In this document: in pieces, positions 7,862-16,612 of the stretch
Layout of the letters: each line of letters opens with the position of its first letter
Numbering within the stretch: position 1 is the stretch's first letter
Source of the DNA: Amycolatopsis roodepoortensis
GTDB taxonomy: Bacteria; Actinomycetota; Actinomycetes; Mycobacteriales; Pseudonocardiaceae
DNA: 64,000 bases
Reading direction: 5' to 3'
Assembly (NCBI RefSeq): GCF_014873915.1
Contig: NZ_JADBEJ010000005.1
Span: 1,364,001 to 1,428,000 of the forward strand
The notes under the pieces: model-generated
Seen by the model: only the letters and a program-made list of their open reading frames with translations
Told to the model about the DNA's origin: nothing
Database searches by the model: none
Position numbers and translations under genes: made by a program

Positions 7862-8307
7862 GCCGTCTCAACTCCGTTGGTCGTGCGGGCGACGGCGTCC
7901 TTGAACGCCATCCACCCGAGCAGGGCGCATTTCACACGGGCCGGGTACTTGGCCACGCCGGCGAAGGCGATGCCGTCCTCCAGCACGTCCTCGTCGGGTT
8001 CGATCTGCCCTTTGCCCTGCATCAGCTCGACGAAGGCGTCCATGGTGGTGAACGCCTCCTCCACGGTGTGCCCGACGACGAGATCCGTCAAGACCGACGT
8101 GGAGGCCTGGCTGATCGAACAGCCCTGTCCCTCGTAGGAGACGTCGGCGACCTTCCCGTCGTCGACCTTCACCCGCAGCGTCACCTCGTCGCCACAGGTC
8201 GGGTTGACCTGGAACGACTCGGCGTCGAACGGCTCGCGCAGGCCGCGGCCGTGCGGGTTCTTGTAGTGATCCAGGATGATCTCCTGGTACATGCTTTCGA
8301 GGTTCAT
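7858..8307 (-). CDS. sufU: SufU, Fe-S/zinc-dependent sulfurtransferase partner of SufS
   Basis: A 149-residue IscU-fold protein. The three conserved cysteines are Cys38 (NPTCGD, with Asp40), Cys63 (GQGCSIS) and Cys127 (RVKCALL). The spacing between the second and third includes the insert that separates SufU from IscU. SufU accepts persulfide from SufS and hands sulfur to the SufBCD scaffold. The start ATG 8307 overlaps the sufS stop (TGATG); a GTG directly upstream at 8310 would add one residue. Downstream it overlaps sufT. Confidence 0.95.
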   Translation of the reverse strand: MNLESMYQEIILDHYKNPHGRGLREPFDAESFQVNPTCGDEVTLRVKVDDGKVADVSYEGQGCSISQASTSVLTDLVVGHTVEEAFTTMDAFVELMQGKGQIEPDEDVLEDGIAFAGVAKYPARVKCALLGWMAFKDAVARTTNGVETA

Positions 8308-9593
8308 CACGCCACCCCGAAGAACTTCTGCGCCTCACGCACACCGTTCACCAAAGCGTCCACTTCGGACAGGGTGTTGTAGACGTAGAACGACGCGCGC
8401 ACGGTCGCGGGCACCGAGCAGGCCCGGTGCAGCGGCCACGCGCAGTGGTGCCCGACGCGCACGGCGACACCGAGGCTGTCCAGCACCTGACCGGAGTCGT
8501 GCGGGTGGACGCCGTCGATGACGAACGACACCAGTCCGCCGCGGTCGGTCATGTCGGTGGGGCCGATGATCCGCACGCCGGGGATCTCGCCGAGCCCGGC
8601 GAGCGCCGCCTCGGTGAGGGCGTGTTCGTGCGCGGCGACCCGGTCCATGCCGATCGCCGACAGGTAGTCGGCGGCCGCGCCGAGGCCGACGGCCTGCGAC
8701 GTCATCGGGGTGCCCGCCTCGAATCGCTGCGGCGGCGCGGCGAAGGTGGTCTGCTCCATGCGGACCAGCTCGATCATCGAGCCACCGGTGAGGAACGGCG
8801 GCATCGCTTCGAGCAGCTCGCGGCGTCCATAAAGGACACCGATACCGTACGGGCCGACCATCTTGTGCCCGGCGAAAGCGGCGAAGTCGACGTCCAGCGC
8901 GTGAAGATCGACCGGGAAATGCGGCACCGACTGGCAGGCGTCCAGCACGACCAGCGCGCCGACCTTGCGGGCCTTCTTCACCAGGAACTCGACCGGGTTG
9001 ATCGTGCCGAGCACATTGGACTGGTGCGTGAACGCGAGCACCTTGGTCCGCTCGGTGATCAGCTCGTCCACATTGGACAGGTCGAGGCGGCCGTCCGCGG
9101 TGACGGAGAACCACTTCAGCGTCGCGCCGGTGCGCTGGCTGAGCTGCTGCCACGGAACCAGGTTCGCGTGGTGCTCCATCTCGGTGATGACGATCTCGTC
9201 GCCGGGCCCGAGCTTGAACCGTTCGGCCTCGGGACCGGCCGTGGCGGCGTTGCTCATCGCGTAGGCGACGAGGTTGATGCCCTCGGTGGCGTTCTTGGTG
9301 AACACCAGCTCGTGCGGGGAGGCGCCGACGAACTCCGCGATCCGCACGCGGGCGGATTCGTAGGCGTCGGTCGCCTCCTCGGCGAGCTGGTGCGCGCCGC
9401 GGTGCACCGCGGCGTTCGAGGTCTCCAGGAACCGGCGCTCGGCTTCGAGCACCTGCACCGGCTTCTGGGACGTCGCACCGGAATCCAGATACACCAAGGG
9501 TTTCCCGTCCCGCACCGTGCGGGTCAGGATCGGGAAGTCGGCCCTGATGGCCGCTACGTCCAGCGGTACAGAGTTAGCCGTGGTGGTGGTCAT
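8307..9593 (-). CDS. sufS: SufS, group II cysteine desulfurase
   Basis: A 428-residue PLP enzyme that removes sulfur from cysteine, giving alanine and an enzyme persulfide. The PLP lysine is Lys244 in FAGHKMVGPYG. The catalytic cysteine is Cys384 in RVGHHCAWPLH. HHANLVPW and TEMEHHAN mark the cofactor pocket. The gene lies between sufC and sufU in the suf operon and is translationally coupled to sufU. Length and motifs match the actinobacterial SufS group. Confidence 0.97.
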   Translation of the reverse strand: MTTTTANSVPLDVAAIRADFPILTRTVRDGKPLVYLDSGATSQKPVQVLEAERRFLETSNAAVHRGAHQLAEEATDAYESARVRIAEFVGASPHELVFTKNATEGINLVAYAMSNAATAGPEAERFKLGPGDEIVITEMEHHANLVPWQQLSQRTGATLKWFSVTADGRLDLSNVDELITERTKVLAFTHQSNVLGTINPVEFLVKKARKVGALVVLDACQSVPHFPVDLHALDVDFAAFAGHKMVGPYGIGVLYGRRELLEAMPPFLTGGSMIELVRMEQTTFAAPPQRFEAGTPMTSQAVGLGAAADYLSAIGMDRVAAHEHALTEAALAGLGEIPGVRIIGPTDMTDRGGLVSFVIDGVHPHDSGQVLDSLGVAVRVGHHCAWPLHRACSVPATVRASFYVYNTLSEVDALVNGVREAQKFFGVA

Positions 9594-9632
9594 CGGGCCA
9601 ACTCCTCTCGGTGTAGTCGTGAAGTTCAGTGA

Positions 9633-10403
9633 TCAGACGGCGGCGGTCTCGGCGGAGCCGGTGTACTTGACGTACCCGTTCTCCTCGAGCTCGTCCGCGA
9701 GTTCACGGCCGCCGGACTCGACGATCTTGCCGCCGGCGAAGACGTGCACGAAGTCGGGCGTGATGTGCCGCAGGATCCGCGTGTAGTGCGTGATCAGCAT
9801 GACGCCGGCGTCGTTGTTGGCCTTGAACTCGTTGACGCCCTCGGACACGACGCGCAGCGCGTCGACGTCGAGGCCGGAGTCGGTCTCGTCGAGGATGGCG
9901 ATCTTCGGCTTGAGCAGCGCCAGCTGCAGGATCTCGTGGCGCTTCTTCTCGCCACCGGAGAAGCCCTCGTTCACCGAACGCTCGGCGAACTCGGACGAGA
10001 TCTCCAGCTTGCCCATCTCCTCCTTGACCTCCTTGACCCAGTGGCGCAGCTTGGGGGCCTCGCCACGGACCGCGGTGGCCGCGGTGCGGAGGAAGTTGGA
10101 CATGGACACGCCCGGCACCTCGACCGGGTACTGCATGGCGAGGAACAGGCCCGCGCGGGCGCGCTCGTCGACGCTCATCTCCAGCACGTCCTCACCGTCG
10201 AGCAGGACCTGCCCGGAGGTGACTTCGTACTTGGGGTGACCGGCGATGGCGTAGGACAGCGTGGACTTGCCCGAACCGTTGGGGCCCATGATCGCGTGGG
10301 TCTCGCCCGACTTGATGGTCAGGTTGACGCCCTTGAGGATCTCCTTGGGGCCCTCCTCGGTCGTGACCGAGGCGTGCAGATCCTTGATTTCCAGCGTAGG
10401 CAT
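9633..10403 (-). CDS. sufC: SufC, ABC-type ATPase of the Fe-S scaffold
   Basis: A 256-residue soluble ABC ATPase. Walker A is GPNGSGKST (40-48), the signature is FSGGEKKR (about 150), and Walker B/D-loop is KIAILDETDSGLD, with the SufC-typical ETDSGLD. It forms the SufBC2D complex whose ATP-driven rearrangement opens the cluster assembly site. The gene sits between sufD and sufS on the same strand with short gaps. Start ATG 10403. Confidence 0.97.
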   Translation of the reverse strand: MPTLEIKDLHASVTTEEGPKEILKGVNLTIKSGETHAIMGPNGSGKSTLSYAIAGHPKYEVTSGQVLLDGEDVLEMSVDERARAGLFLAMQYPVEVPGVSMSNFLRTAATAVRGEAPKLRHWVKEVKEEMGKLEISSEFAERSVNEGFSGGEKKRHEILQLALLKPKIAILDETDSGLDVDALRVVSEGVNEFKANNDAGVMLITHYTRILRHITPDFVHVFAGGKIVESGGRELADELEENGYVKYTGSAETAAV

Positions 10404-10439
10404 TTCTTTCCTAAAAGTCTGATGTGGACGGACGAGGGC

Positions 10440-11612
10440 TCAGGCGCCCACGGCTTCGAGTTCGGCTTCGATCGCGGCCTCGAGACGCTCGCGCACCTCG
10501 GGAACGCCGATCTTGACCAGGATCTCGTGGAAGAACCCGCGTACGACCAGGCGGCGCGCGGCGTCTTCGCCGATTCCGCGCGACTGGAGGTAGAACAACT
10601 GCTCGTCGTCGAACCTTCCCGTCGCACTCGCGTGGCCGGCGCCCTCGATCTCGCCGGTCTCGATCTCCAGGTTCGGGATCGAGTCCGCCCGCGCGCCCGG
10701 CGTGAGCACCAGGTTGCGGTTGAGCTCGTAGGTGTCGGTGGCCTCGGCGGCGGCGCGGATCAGCACGTCGCCGACCCACACGGTGTGCGCGTCGTCGCCC
10801 TGCAGCGCGCCCTTGTACATCACGCGCGACTTGCAGTTCGGCACCGCGTGGTCGACGAAGAGACGGTGTTCCTGGTGCTGGCCCGAGTCCGCGAAGTACA
10901 GGCCGAGCATCTCGACGTCGCCGCCCTTGTCGGCGAAGGTCGCCGTCGGCGAGACGCGGACCAGGTCACCGCCCAGGGTGATGACGATGTGCTTGAGGCT
11001 GGCGTCGCGCCCGAGCTTGAGGTGCTGCTCGGAGACGTGCACCGCGTCGTCGGCCCAGTCCTGGACGCTGACCACGGTCACGTTCGCCGAATCGCCGATG
11101 ACGAACTCGACGTTGTCGGCGTAGGTGCCGGAGCCGACGTGGTCGAGGACGATGACGGCCTCGGAGAACTGCTCGGCGCGCACCTGCACGTGCCCGTACG
11201 CGACCTTGCCCTCGCCGGGTCCGGTGATCTTCACCGTGGACGGCTTCGAGGTCTTCGTCTCCTTGGGCACCGTGATGACGGTGGCCTCGGTGAACGAGGA
11301 GTACGCCTGCGCGGCGATCCGGTCGCTCGGGACACCGGCGGCGCCGAGGCGCTCGTCGTCCCGGCCGACCGTCTCGATCTTCAGTTCGGGCGCGGCGTCG
11401 GCGTCCACTGTGGCCGAACCCGAAGCGGCGGCGGACCCGTCGTGCAGGCCACGCAGCCGCTTCATCGGAGTGAAACGCCAGTTCTCCTCACGGCCGCCCG
11501 GGACCTCGAAGGCCTGGACGTCGTAGGAGGTGAAGCGCTCCGCGCGGGACGTGGCCGGGATGACCACGCCCTCGCGCATCGCTTCGGAAACGTTGTTCTC
11601 GGTAACCGACAT
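10440..11612 (-). CDS. sufD: SufD, Fe-S scaffold subunit
   Basis: A 390-residue right-handed beta-helix protein of the SufB/SufD family. The C-terminal core includes ASATGRFDDEQLFYLQSRGIGEDAARRLVVRGFF, here named by its key residues (GRFDDEQLFYLQSRG), which is typical of SufD. It pairs with SufB at the assembly site and with SufC. It follows sufB by two bases, so the two are probably translationally coupled. Paralogous similarity to SufB is evident, but it is shorter and lacks the SufB cysteine-rich middle region. Confidence 0.95.
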   Translation of the reverse strand: MSVTENNVSEAMREGVVIPATSRAERFTSYDVQAFEVPGGREENWRFTPMKRLRGLHDGSAAASGSATVDADAAPELKIETVGRDDERLGAAGVPSDRIAAQAYSSFTEATVITVPKETKTSKPSTVKITGPGEGKVAYGHVQVRAEQFSEAVIVLDHVGSGTYADNVEFVIGDSANVTVVSVQDWADDAVHVSEQHLKLGRDASLKHIVITLGGDLVRVSPTATFADKGGDVEMLGLYFADSGQHQEHRLFVDHAVPNCKSRVMYKGALQGDDAHTVWVGDVLIRAAAEATDTYELNRNLVLTPGARADSIPNLEIETGEIEGAGHASATGRFDDEQLFYLQSRGIGEDAARRLVVRGFFHEILVKIGVPEVRERLEAAIEAELEAVGA

Positions 11613-11614
11613 GA

Positions 11615-13063
11615 CTAGCCGACGGACCCTTCCATCTGAAGCTCGATCAGGCGGTTCAGCTCGAGCGCGTACTCCATCGGCAGCTCACGCGCGATGGGCT
11701 CGACGAACCCGCGCACGATCATCGCCATGGCCTCGGCCTCGTCGAGACCGCGCGACATGAGGTAGAACATCTGGTCTTCGCTGACCTTCGAGACGGTCGC
11801 CTCGTGGCCCATGGAGACCTCGTCGTTGCGGATGTCGACGTACGGGTACGTGTCCGACCGCGAGATCGTGTCGACCAGCAGCGCGTCACAGACGACGCTG
11901 GAGCGCGAGTGGTGCGCCCGCTTCGCGACCTTGACCAGGCCGCGGTACGAGGTGCGGCCACCGCCGCGCGCCACCGACTTCGACACGATGGTCGAGGAGG
12001 TGTGCGGCGCCAGGTGCTCCATCTTCGCGCCGGCGTCCTGGTGCTGGCCCTCGCCCGCGAACGCGACCGAGAGGACCTCGCCCTTGGCGTGCTCGCCCAT
12101 GAGGAACACGGACGGGTACTTCATCGTGACCTTGGAGCCGATGTTGCCGTCGATCCACTCCATGGTCGCGCCCTCTTCGCACTTGGCGCGCTTGGTGACC
12201 AGGTTGTAGACGTTGTTCGACCAGTTCTGGATGGTCGTGTAGCGGCAGCGGGCGCCCTTCTTCACGATGATCTCCACGACCGCCGAGTGCAGCGAGTCGG
12301 ACTGGTAGATCGGCGCGGTGCAACCCTCGACGTAGTGCACGTAGGCGTCTTCGTCGACGATGATCAGGGTCCGCTCGAACTGACCCATGTTCTCGGTGTT
12401 GATGCGGAAGTAGGCCTGCAGCGGGATGTCCACCTTGACGCCCTTGGGCACGTAGATGAACGAACCGCCGGACCACACCGCGGTGTTCAGCGCGGAGAAC
12501 TTGTTGTCTCCGGCCGGGATCACGGAGCCGAAGTACTCCTTGAAGATCTCCGGGTGCTCCTTGAGCGCGGTGTCGGTGTCCAGGAACAGAACGCCTTGGG
12601 CCTCCAGGTCCTCGCGGATCTGGTGGTAGACGACCTCGGACTCGTACTGCGCGGCGACACCGGCGACGAGGCGCTGCTTCTCCGCCTCGGGGATGCCCAG
12701 CTTGTCGTACGTGTTCTTGATGTCCTCGGGCAGGTCTTCCCAGGAAGTGGCCTGCTTCTCCGTGGACCGCACGAAGTACTTGATGTTGTCGAAGTCGATC
12801 CCGGAGAGGTCCGCACCCCAGTTGGGCATCGGCTTCAAGTCGAAGAGCTTGAGCGCCTTCAGTCGCGCTTCGCGCATCCACTCCGGCTCGGACTTCTTCG
12901 AGGAGATGTCGGTGACGACGTCCTCGTTCAGTCCGCGACGGGCCGTTGAGCCCGCCTCGTCGGAGTCCGCCCAGCCGAACGCGTACTTGCCAAGGGACTC
13001 GATGGTCTCTTCCTGGCTCATGGGCGCGGTGGTGGGAGTGCGCTGCTCGGCAGCGGCAGTCAT
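11615..13063 (-). CDS. sufB: SufB, Fe-S scaffold subunit
   Basis: About 482 residues, the core of the SufBC2D scaffold. The conserved middle includes YVPKGVKVDIPLQAYFRIN and YVHYVEGCTAPIYQ with its cysteine, and the end has SRGLDEAEAMAMIVRGF. No intein interrupts it, unlike M. tuberculosis SufB. ATG 13063 has GGAGGG about ten bases upstream and overlaps the sufR stop by ATGA, so the repressor is the first gene of this operon. Confidence 0.96.
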   Translation of the reverse strand: MTAAAEQRTPTTAPMSQEETIESLGKYAFGWADSDEAGSTARRGLNEDVVTDISSKKSEPEWMREARLKALKLFDLKPMPNWGADLSGIDFDNIKYFVRSTEKQATSWEDLPEDIKNTYDKLGIPEAEKQRLVAGVAAQYESEVVYHQIREDLEAQGVLFLDTDTALKEHPEIFKEYFGSVIPAGDNKFSALNTAVWSGGSFIYVPKGVKVDIPLQAYFRINTENMGQFERTLIIVDEDAYVHYVEGCTAPIYQSDSLHSAVVEIIVKKGARCRYTTIQNWSNNVYNLVTKRAKCEEGATMEWIDGNIGSKVTMKYPSVFLMGEHAKGEVLSVAFAGEGQHQDAGAKMEHLAPHTSSTIVSKSVARGGGRTSYRGLVKVAKRAHHSRSSVVCDALLVDTISRSDTYPYVDIRNDEVSMGHEATVSKVSEDQMFYLMSRGLDEAEAMAMIVRGFVEPIARELPMEYALELNRLIELQMEGSVG

Positions 13064-13860
13064 GCGGGTTTCCCTCCATTCGGGATCCGTGCTGTGCGCC
13101 CAGGAGAGGGCGCCGTGCTTCCCGGCCCGGGTGTGGCCGGTTGACCCGCCGAGACGACGGGTACGTGTGTGGTGCACGCGTTGTCACCGCGTGCGATGGT
13201 CGCCAGCCGCTGCACGTGAGTACCCAGAAGTTCCGCGAAAGCCTCTGTCTCGGCTTCGCACAACTGAGGGAACTCGGCGGCGACGTGGGCGACTGGGCAA
13301 TGGTGCTGGCAGAGCTGTTCGCCGACACCGACCTGACGGGTCGACGCAGCGTAACCCTCCCTGGTCAGCGCCGCAGCGAGGGCCTCGGCGCGCGAAGCCG
13401 GGTCCGTGTGCTTGGTGATCGCGTCCTGATGCGGGCCGACCAGCGAAGCGACACGAGCCTCCGCGAACGCCTTCACGGCGTCCTCACCGGCGTGCTCGGC
13501 GAGGAACCGGATGGCCGAGGACGCGAGGTCGTCGTAGGCGTGCCCGAACCGGGCGCGGCCGGCTTCGGTGAGGAGGAAGTTCTTGGCGGGACGGCCTCGT
13601 CCGCGGGGGCCGCGGCGGGGCGCGTCCCGGGTTTCGGCCTCGCCGTCGGCGAGCAGGGCGTCGAGATGACGGCGGACGGCGGCGGCGCTGATCCCCAGCT
13701 GCTCGGCCACCACGACGGCGGTCATCGGGCCCTGTTCCAGCAGCAAGCGGGCCACTTCGTGCCTGGTCCGGCCCTCGGGGCCGATCTGGACGGGGACAGG
13801 CTGGACCTCGGCGCGGGGCATGTCGCCACCGGCCTCGTCCTGCGTCCCCGTCTTTTTCAC
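13060..13860 (-). CDS. sufR: SufR, Fe-S-sensing repressor of the suf operon
   Basis: Up to 266 residues. The N-terminal winged helix (about 33-105; GPMTAVVVAEQLGISAAAVRR in part) is ArsR/DeoR-like. The C-terminal half carries Cys184, Cys188 and Cys201 in LCQHHCP...PQLC plus Cys229, the pattern expected for a cluster-binding SufR. The family uses its own [Fe-S] cluster to report iron-sulfur status. The first start is GTG 13860, which lies inside the predicted operator. ATG 13821 (MPRAEVQ) is an equally reasonable start. The gene heads the suf operon and is coupled to sufB. Confidence 0.93.
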   Translation of the reverse strand: MKKTGTQDEAGGDMPRAEVQPVPVQIGPEGRTRHEVARLLLEQGPMTAVVVAEQLGISAAAVRRHLDALLADGEAETRDAPRRGPRGRGRPAKNFLLTEAGRARFGHAYDDLASSAIRFLAEHAGEDAVKAFAEARVASLVGPHQDAITKHTDPASRAEALAAALTREGYAASTRQVGVGEQLCQHHCPVAHVAAEFPQLCEAETEAFAELLGTHVQRLATIARGDNACTTHVPVVSAGQPATPGPGSTAPSPGRTARIPNGGKPA

Positions 13861-13871
13861 AACACAAGTGT
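13857..13871 (-). promoter_or_regulatory. Predicted SufR operator
   Basis: On the minus strand the sequence is ACACT-TGTGT-TGTGA, an exact fit to the ACACT-N5-TGTGA inverted repeat reported for mycobacterial SufR. It overlaps the GTG start candidate of sufR, so bound repressor would occlude the promoter or the start of the message. Found by reading the sequence; binding is an inference from the published motif. Confidence 0.8.
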
Positions 13872-13998
13872 GACGTATTTCCGGGGAGACGGCAAAGAGG
13901 GGTGCCTCACGGAGTGGCGTGGGTCACGTCGACCGCTGATCTTCCAGGGGTAACCACGTACCCGCCCGGTCTGTTCCCGGGATCGCTACCCTTCGTGC

Positions 13999-15666
13999 GT
14001 GGCAGTGGGCGATCACCCGGCACAGCGGGACACGGACGGGGCAGCGCCGGAAGACCGGGCTGTGCGGTCGGCAGGGTCGGTGGCGACGCTCGTCCCCGGG
14101 CGCCCGCACGACCCGGAACCGCTGGACGACAAGGAACTGCGCGGCCTGAACGTGGTCCGCCGGTTCGGCGCGGTCGGTTCGCTGTTCCTCGCCCTCGGCT
14201 CGCTCGGCGCGGGCGCCGCCCCGGTGATCAACCCGGTGCAGGAGATCCCGGTCCTGCGGCTGTTCACCCGCATCCCGATGGTCTCGCTCGCGATGGGCCT
14301 GGCGGGTATGGCGATCATCGTGCTCAGCTGGCTGCTGCTCGGCCGGTTCGCCCAGCCCGCGCGCCGCCGCCTCGCCACCCAGGGCCAGCTCGCCCGCACC
14401 ATCGCGCTCTGGTGCGCGCCGCTGCTGTTCATCCCGCCGCTGTTCTCCCGCGACGTCTACAGCTATCTCGCGCAGAGCGAGATCGTCGCCCGCGGGATGG
14501 ACCCGTACTCCCTCGGCCCGGCCGAAGCGCTCGGCGTCTCCGACCCGCTGACCTCGGGTGTCTCCAACATGTGGCGCGAGACCCCGGCACCCTACGGCCC
14601 GCTGCTGTTGCGTCTCGGCGGCTGGCTCGCCCCGCTGAGCAGCGGCAACATCGTCACCGGCGTGCTGCTGCAGCGCGGGCTCGCGCTGATCGGCGTCATC
14701 CTGATCATCTGGGCGCTGCCCCGGCTGGCCCGGCGGTTCGGCGTGCAGCCCGCCACCGCGCTGTGGCTCGGCGCGGCGAACCCGCTGCTGATCTTCCACT
14801 TCGTCGCGGGCGCCCACAACGACGCGCTGGCGATCGGGCTCATGGTGGCCGGGCTGGAGGTCGGTCTCCAGCGGATGCCGGTGCGGTTCAAGGACGACGC
14901 CGTCCCCCCGCTGGCCAAAGGCGAACTGCTCTACATCGGGCTCGGGGTCGCGCTCATCACCCTCGGCGTCGCGGTGAAGATCAACGCGATCCTGGCGCTG
15001 CCGTTCTTCACGGTCATGGTGGCCAGACGCTGGCACGGCCGGATCAAGGACCTGGTCACCGCCGCGGTGCCGATGGCGCTGCTGTTCGGCGTGGTGCTGG
15101 TGGCGGTCTGTTACGGCACCGGCCTCGGTTTCGGCTGGGTCGGCGCGCTCGGGACGCCGGGACTGGTCCGCTCGTGGATCTCGCCGACGTCCGAACTCGC
15201 CGCGCTCGGCGGCGTCCTCGGCATCGCGCTCGGCCTCGGCAACCACACCAACGCGATGGTGCCGATCCTCGGCACGCTGGGCTATCTCGTCGCGGGAGCG
15301 GTGACGGTCAAGTTCCTCTGGGACAGCTTCAAATGGCGCTACCGGCCGATCATCGGCCTCGGTGTCTCGCTCGGCGCGGTGATGGTGCTGCACGTCGCGC
15401 TCCAGCCCTGGTACCTGCTGTGGGCGATCATCCCGCTCGCCGCGGCGGCGGGGACCTCGCGGTTCCGCATCGCCGCGACGATCGTCACCGCCGTCCTGCC
15501 GTTCCTCCTGCCGACGACCGGGAGCACCTTCGAGGGCCGCGGTTTCGTCCTGCCGTTCGCGTGGGCCGCCGCCGGGGTCGTCACGCTTCTGGGGCTGTTC
15601 ATCGTCCACCGCCTCTCACCACTGCTGCTGTCCAGACCGTCCCCGGAGCATTCGGTCCCGGCGTGA
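13999..15666 (+). CDS. mptB: MptB-like polyprenol-phosphomannose alpha-1,6-mannosyltransferase
   Basis: A 555-residue GT-C membrane protein with roughly 12 hydrophobic helices after a polar N-terminus of about 50 residues. The first external loop contains FSRDVYSYLAQSEIVARGMDPYS, of which RDVYSYLAQ is the conserved acidic glycosyltransferase motif of the MptA/MptB group. These enzymes use polyprenol-phosphomannose to build the alpha-1,6 mannan core of lipomannan-type glycolipids. Its place beside sufR and the ABC exporter matches the mycobacterial order. GTG 13999 is the start; it is divergent from sufR. Confidence 0.88.
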   Translation: MAVGDHPAQRDTDGAAPEDRAVRSAGSVATLVPGRPHDPEPLDDKELRGLNVVRRFGAVGSLFLALGSLGAGAAPVINPVQEIPVLRLFTRIPMVSLAMGLAGMAIIVLSWLLLGRFAQPARRRLATQGQLARTIALWCAPLLFIPPLFSRDVYSYLAQSEIVARGMDPYSLGPAEALGVSDPLTSGVSNMWRETPAPYGPLLLRLGGWLAPLSSGNIVTGVLLQRGLALIGVILIIWALPRLARRFGVQPATALWLGAANPLLIFHFVAGAHNDALAIGLMVAGLEVGLQRMPVRFKDDAVPPLAKGELLYIGLGVALITLGVAVKINAILALPFFTVMVARRWHGRIKDLVTAAVPMALLFGVVLVAVCYGTGLGFGWVGALGTPGLVRSWISPTSELAALGGVLGIALGLGNHTNAMVPILGTLGYLVAGAVTVKFLWDSFKWRYRPIIGLGVSLGAVMVLHVALQPWYLLWAIIPLAAAAGTSRFRIAATIVTAVLPFLLPTTGSTFEGRGFVLPFAWAAAGVVTLLGLFIVHRLSPLLLSRPSPEHSVPA

Positions 15667-15685
15667 GGCCGTATCGTGACCTGTC

Positions 15686-16612
15686 GTGAACGCCCCCGCC
15701 GTCGAGATCACCGGGCTGGTGAAACGCTACGGATCCACCACCGCCGTCGATGGACTCGACCTGCGGATGGAACGTGGCACCCTGCTCGCTCTGCTCGGCC
15801 CGAACGGGGCCGGCAAGACCACCACCGTCGAGATCTGCGAAGGCTTCCTGCGGCCTGACGCCGGCGAAGTCCGCGTGCTGGGGCTGGACCCGGCGCGCGA
15901 CGGCGCCGCGCTGCGCCCCCGGATCGGCGTGATGCCCCAGGGCGGCGGCGCATACCCCGGCGTCCGCGCCGACGAGATGCTCGGACTGGTCGCCGCGTGT
16001 GCGGCGAACCCGCTCGACCCCGCCTGGCTGCTGGACGTCCTCGGCCTTTCCGGAGCGCGGAAGACGCCGTTCAAACGGCTTTCCGGTGGTCAGCAACAGC
16101 GGCTCTCGCTCGCCTGCGCGCTCGTCGGACGGCCCGAACTGCTCTTCCTCGACGAGCCGACGGCGGGCATGGACCCGCAGGCCCGCCGCCTGGTCTGGGA
16201 CCTGCTCGGGGCGCTGCGCGCCGACGGGGTCAGCGTGCTGCTCACCACGCATCTGATGGAGGAGGCCGAAACGCTGGCCGACACCGTAGTGATCGTCGAC
16301 CACGGCAAGGTCGTCGTCGAAGGTTCCCCGCAATCGCTGACCGTCGAAGCCGGCGAGACCGCACAGTTGCGGTTCAAGGCGCGTACGAAGCTCGACACCG
16401 CGCTGCTGACCGCGGCGCTGCCCGAAGGTCATCTCGTTCACGAGTCGGCGCCGGGCACGTATCTCGTCGAGGGCTCGATCGACCCGCAGGTGGTGTCGAC
16501 GGTGACGGCGTGGTGCGCGCAGCAGGGCGTCATGCCCGAGGAGCTGCAGGTCGGCAGGCGCACGCTGGAAGAGGTCTTCCTGGAGCTGACCGGACGGGAA
16601 CTGCGCGCATGA
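15686..16612 (+). CDS. ABC transporter ATP-binding protein
   Basis: A 308-residue ATPase: Walker A GPNGAGKTTT (about 38-47), signature LSGGQQQR (about 132), Walker B LLFLDEPTAGMD, and an H-loop TTHLMEEAE. The C-terminal 80 residues form the extra domain typical of drug and lipid exporters of the DrrA/CcmA class. The stop overlaps the permease start (ATGA). It is adjacent to mptB and ctaA, as in mycobacteria (Rv1458c position). Substrate unknown; export of a hydrophobic compound is likely from the family. Confidence 0.93.
   Translation: MNAPAVEITGLVKRYGSTTAVDGLDLRMERGTLLALLGPNGAGKTTTVEICEGFLRPDAGEVRVLGLDPARDGAALRPRIGVMPQGGGAYPGVRADEMLGLVAACAANPLDPAWLLDVLGLSGARKTPFKRLSGGQQQRLSLACALVGRPELLFLDEPTAGMDPQARRLVWDLLGALRADGVSVLLTTHLMEEAETLADTVVIVDHGKVVVEGSPQSLTVEAGETAQLRFKARTKLDTALLTAALPEGHLVHESAPGTYLVEGSIDPQVVSTVTAWCAQQGVMPEELQVGRRTLEEVFLELTGRELRA

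Noticed and set aside
13924..15609. 561-residue open frame antisense to mptB, and similar long antisense frames across the window
   Set aside because: These are third-position G+C artefacts: composition is Arg/Gly/Asp/Gln-rich without domains, and each lies opposite a recognised gene.
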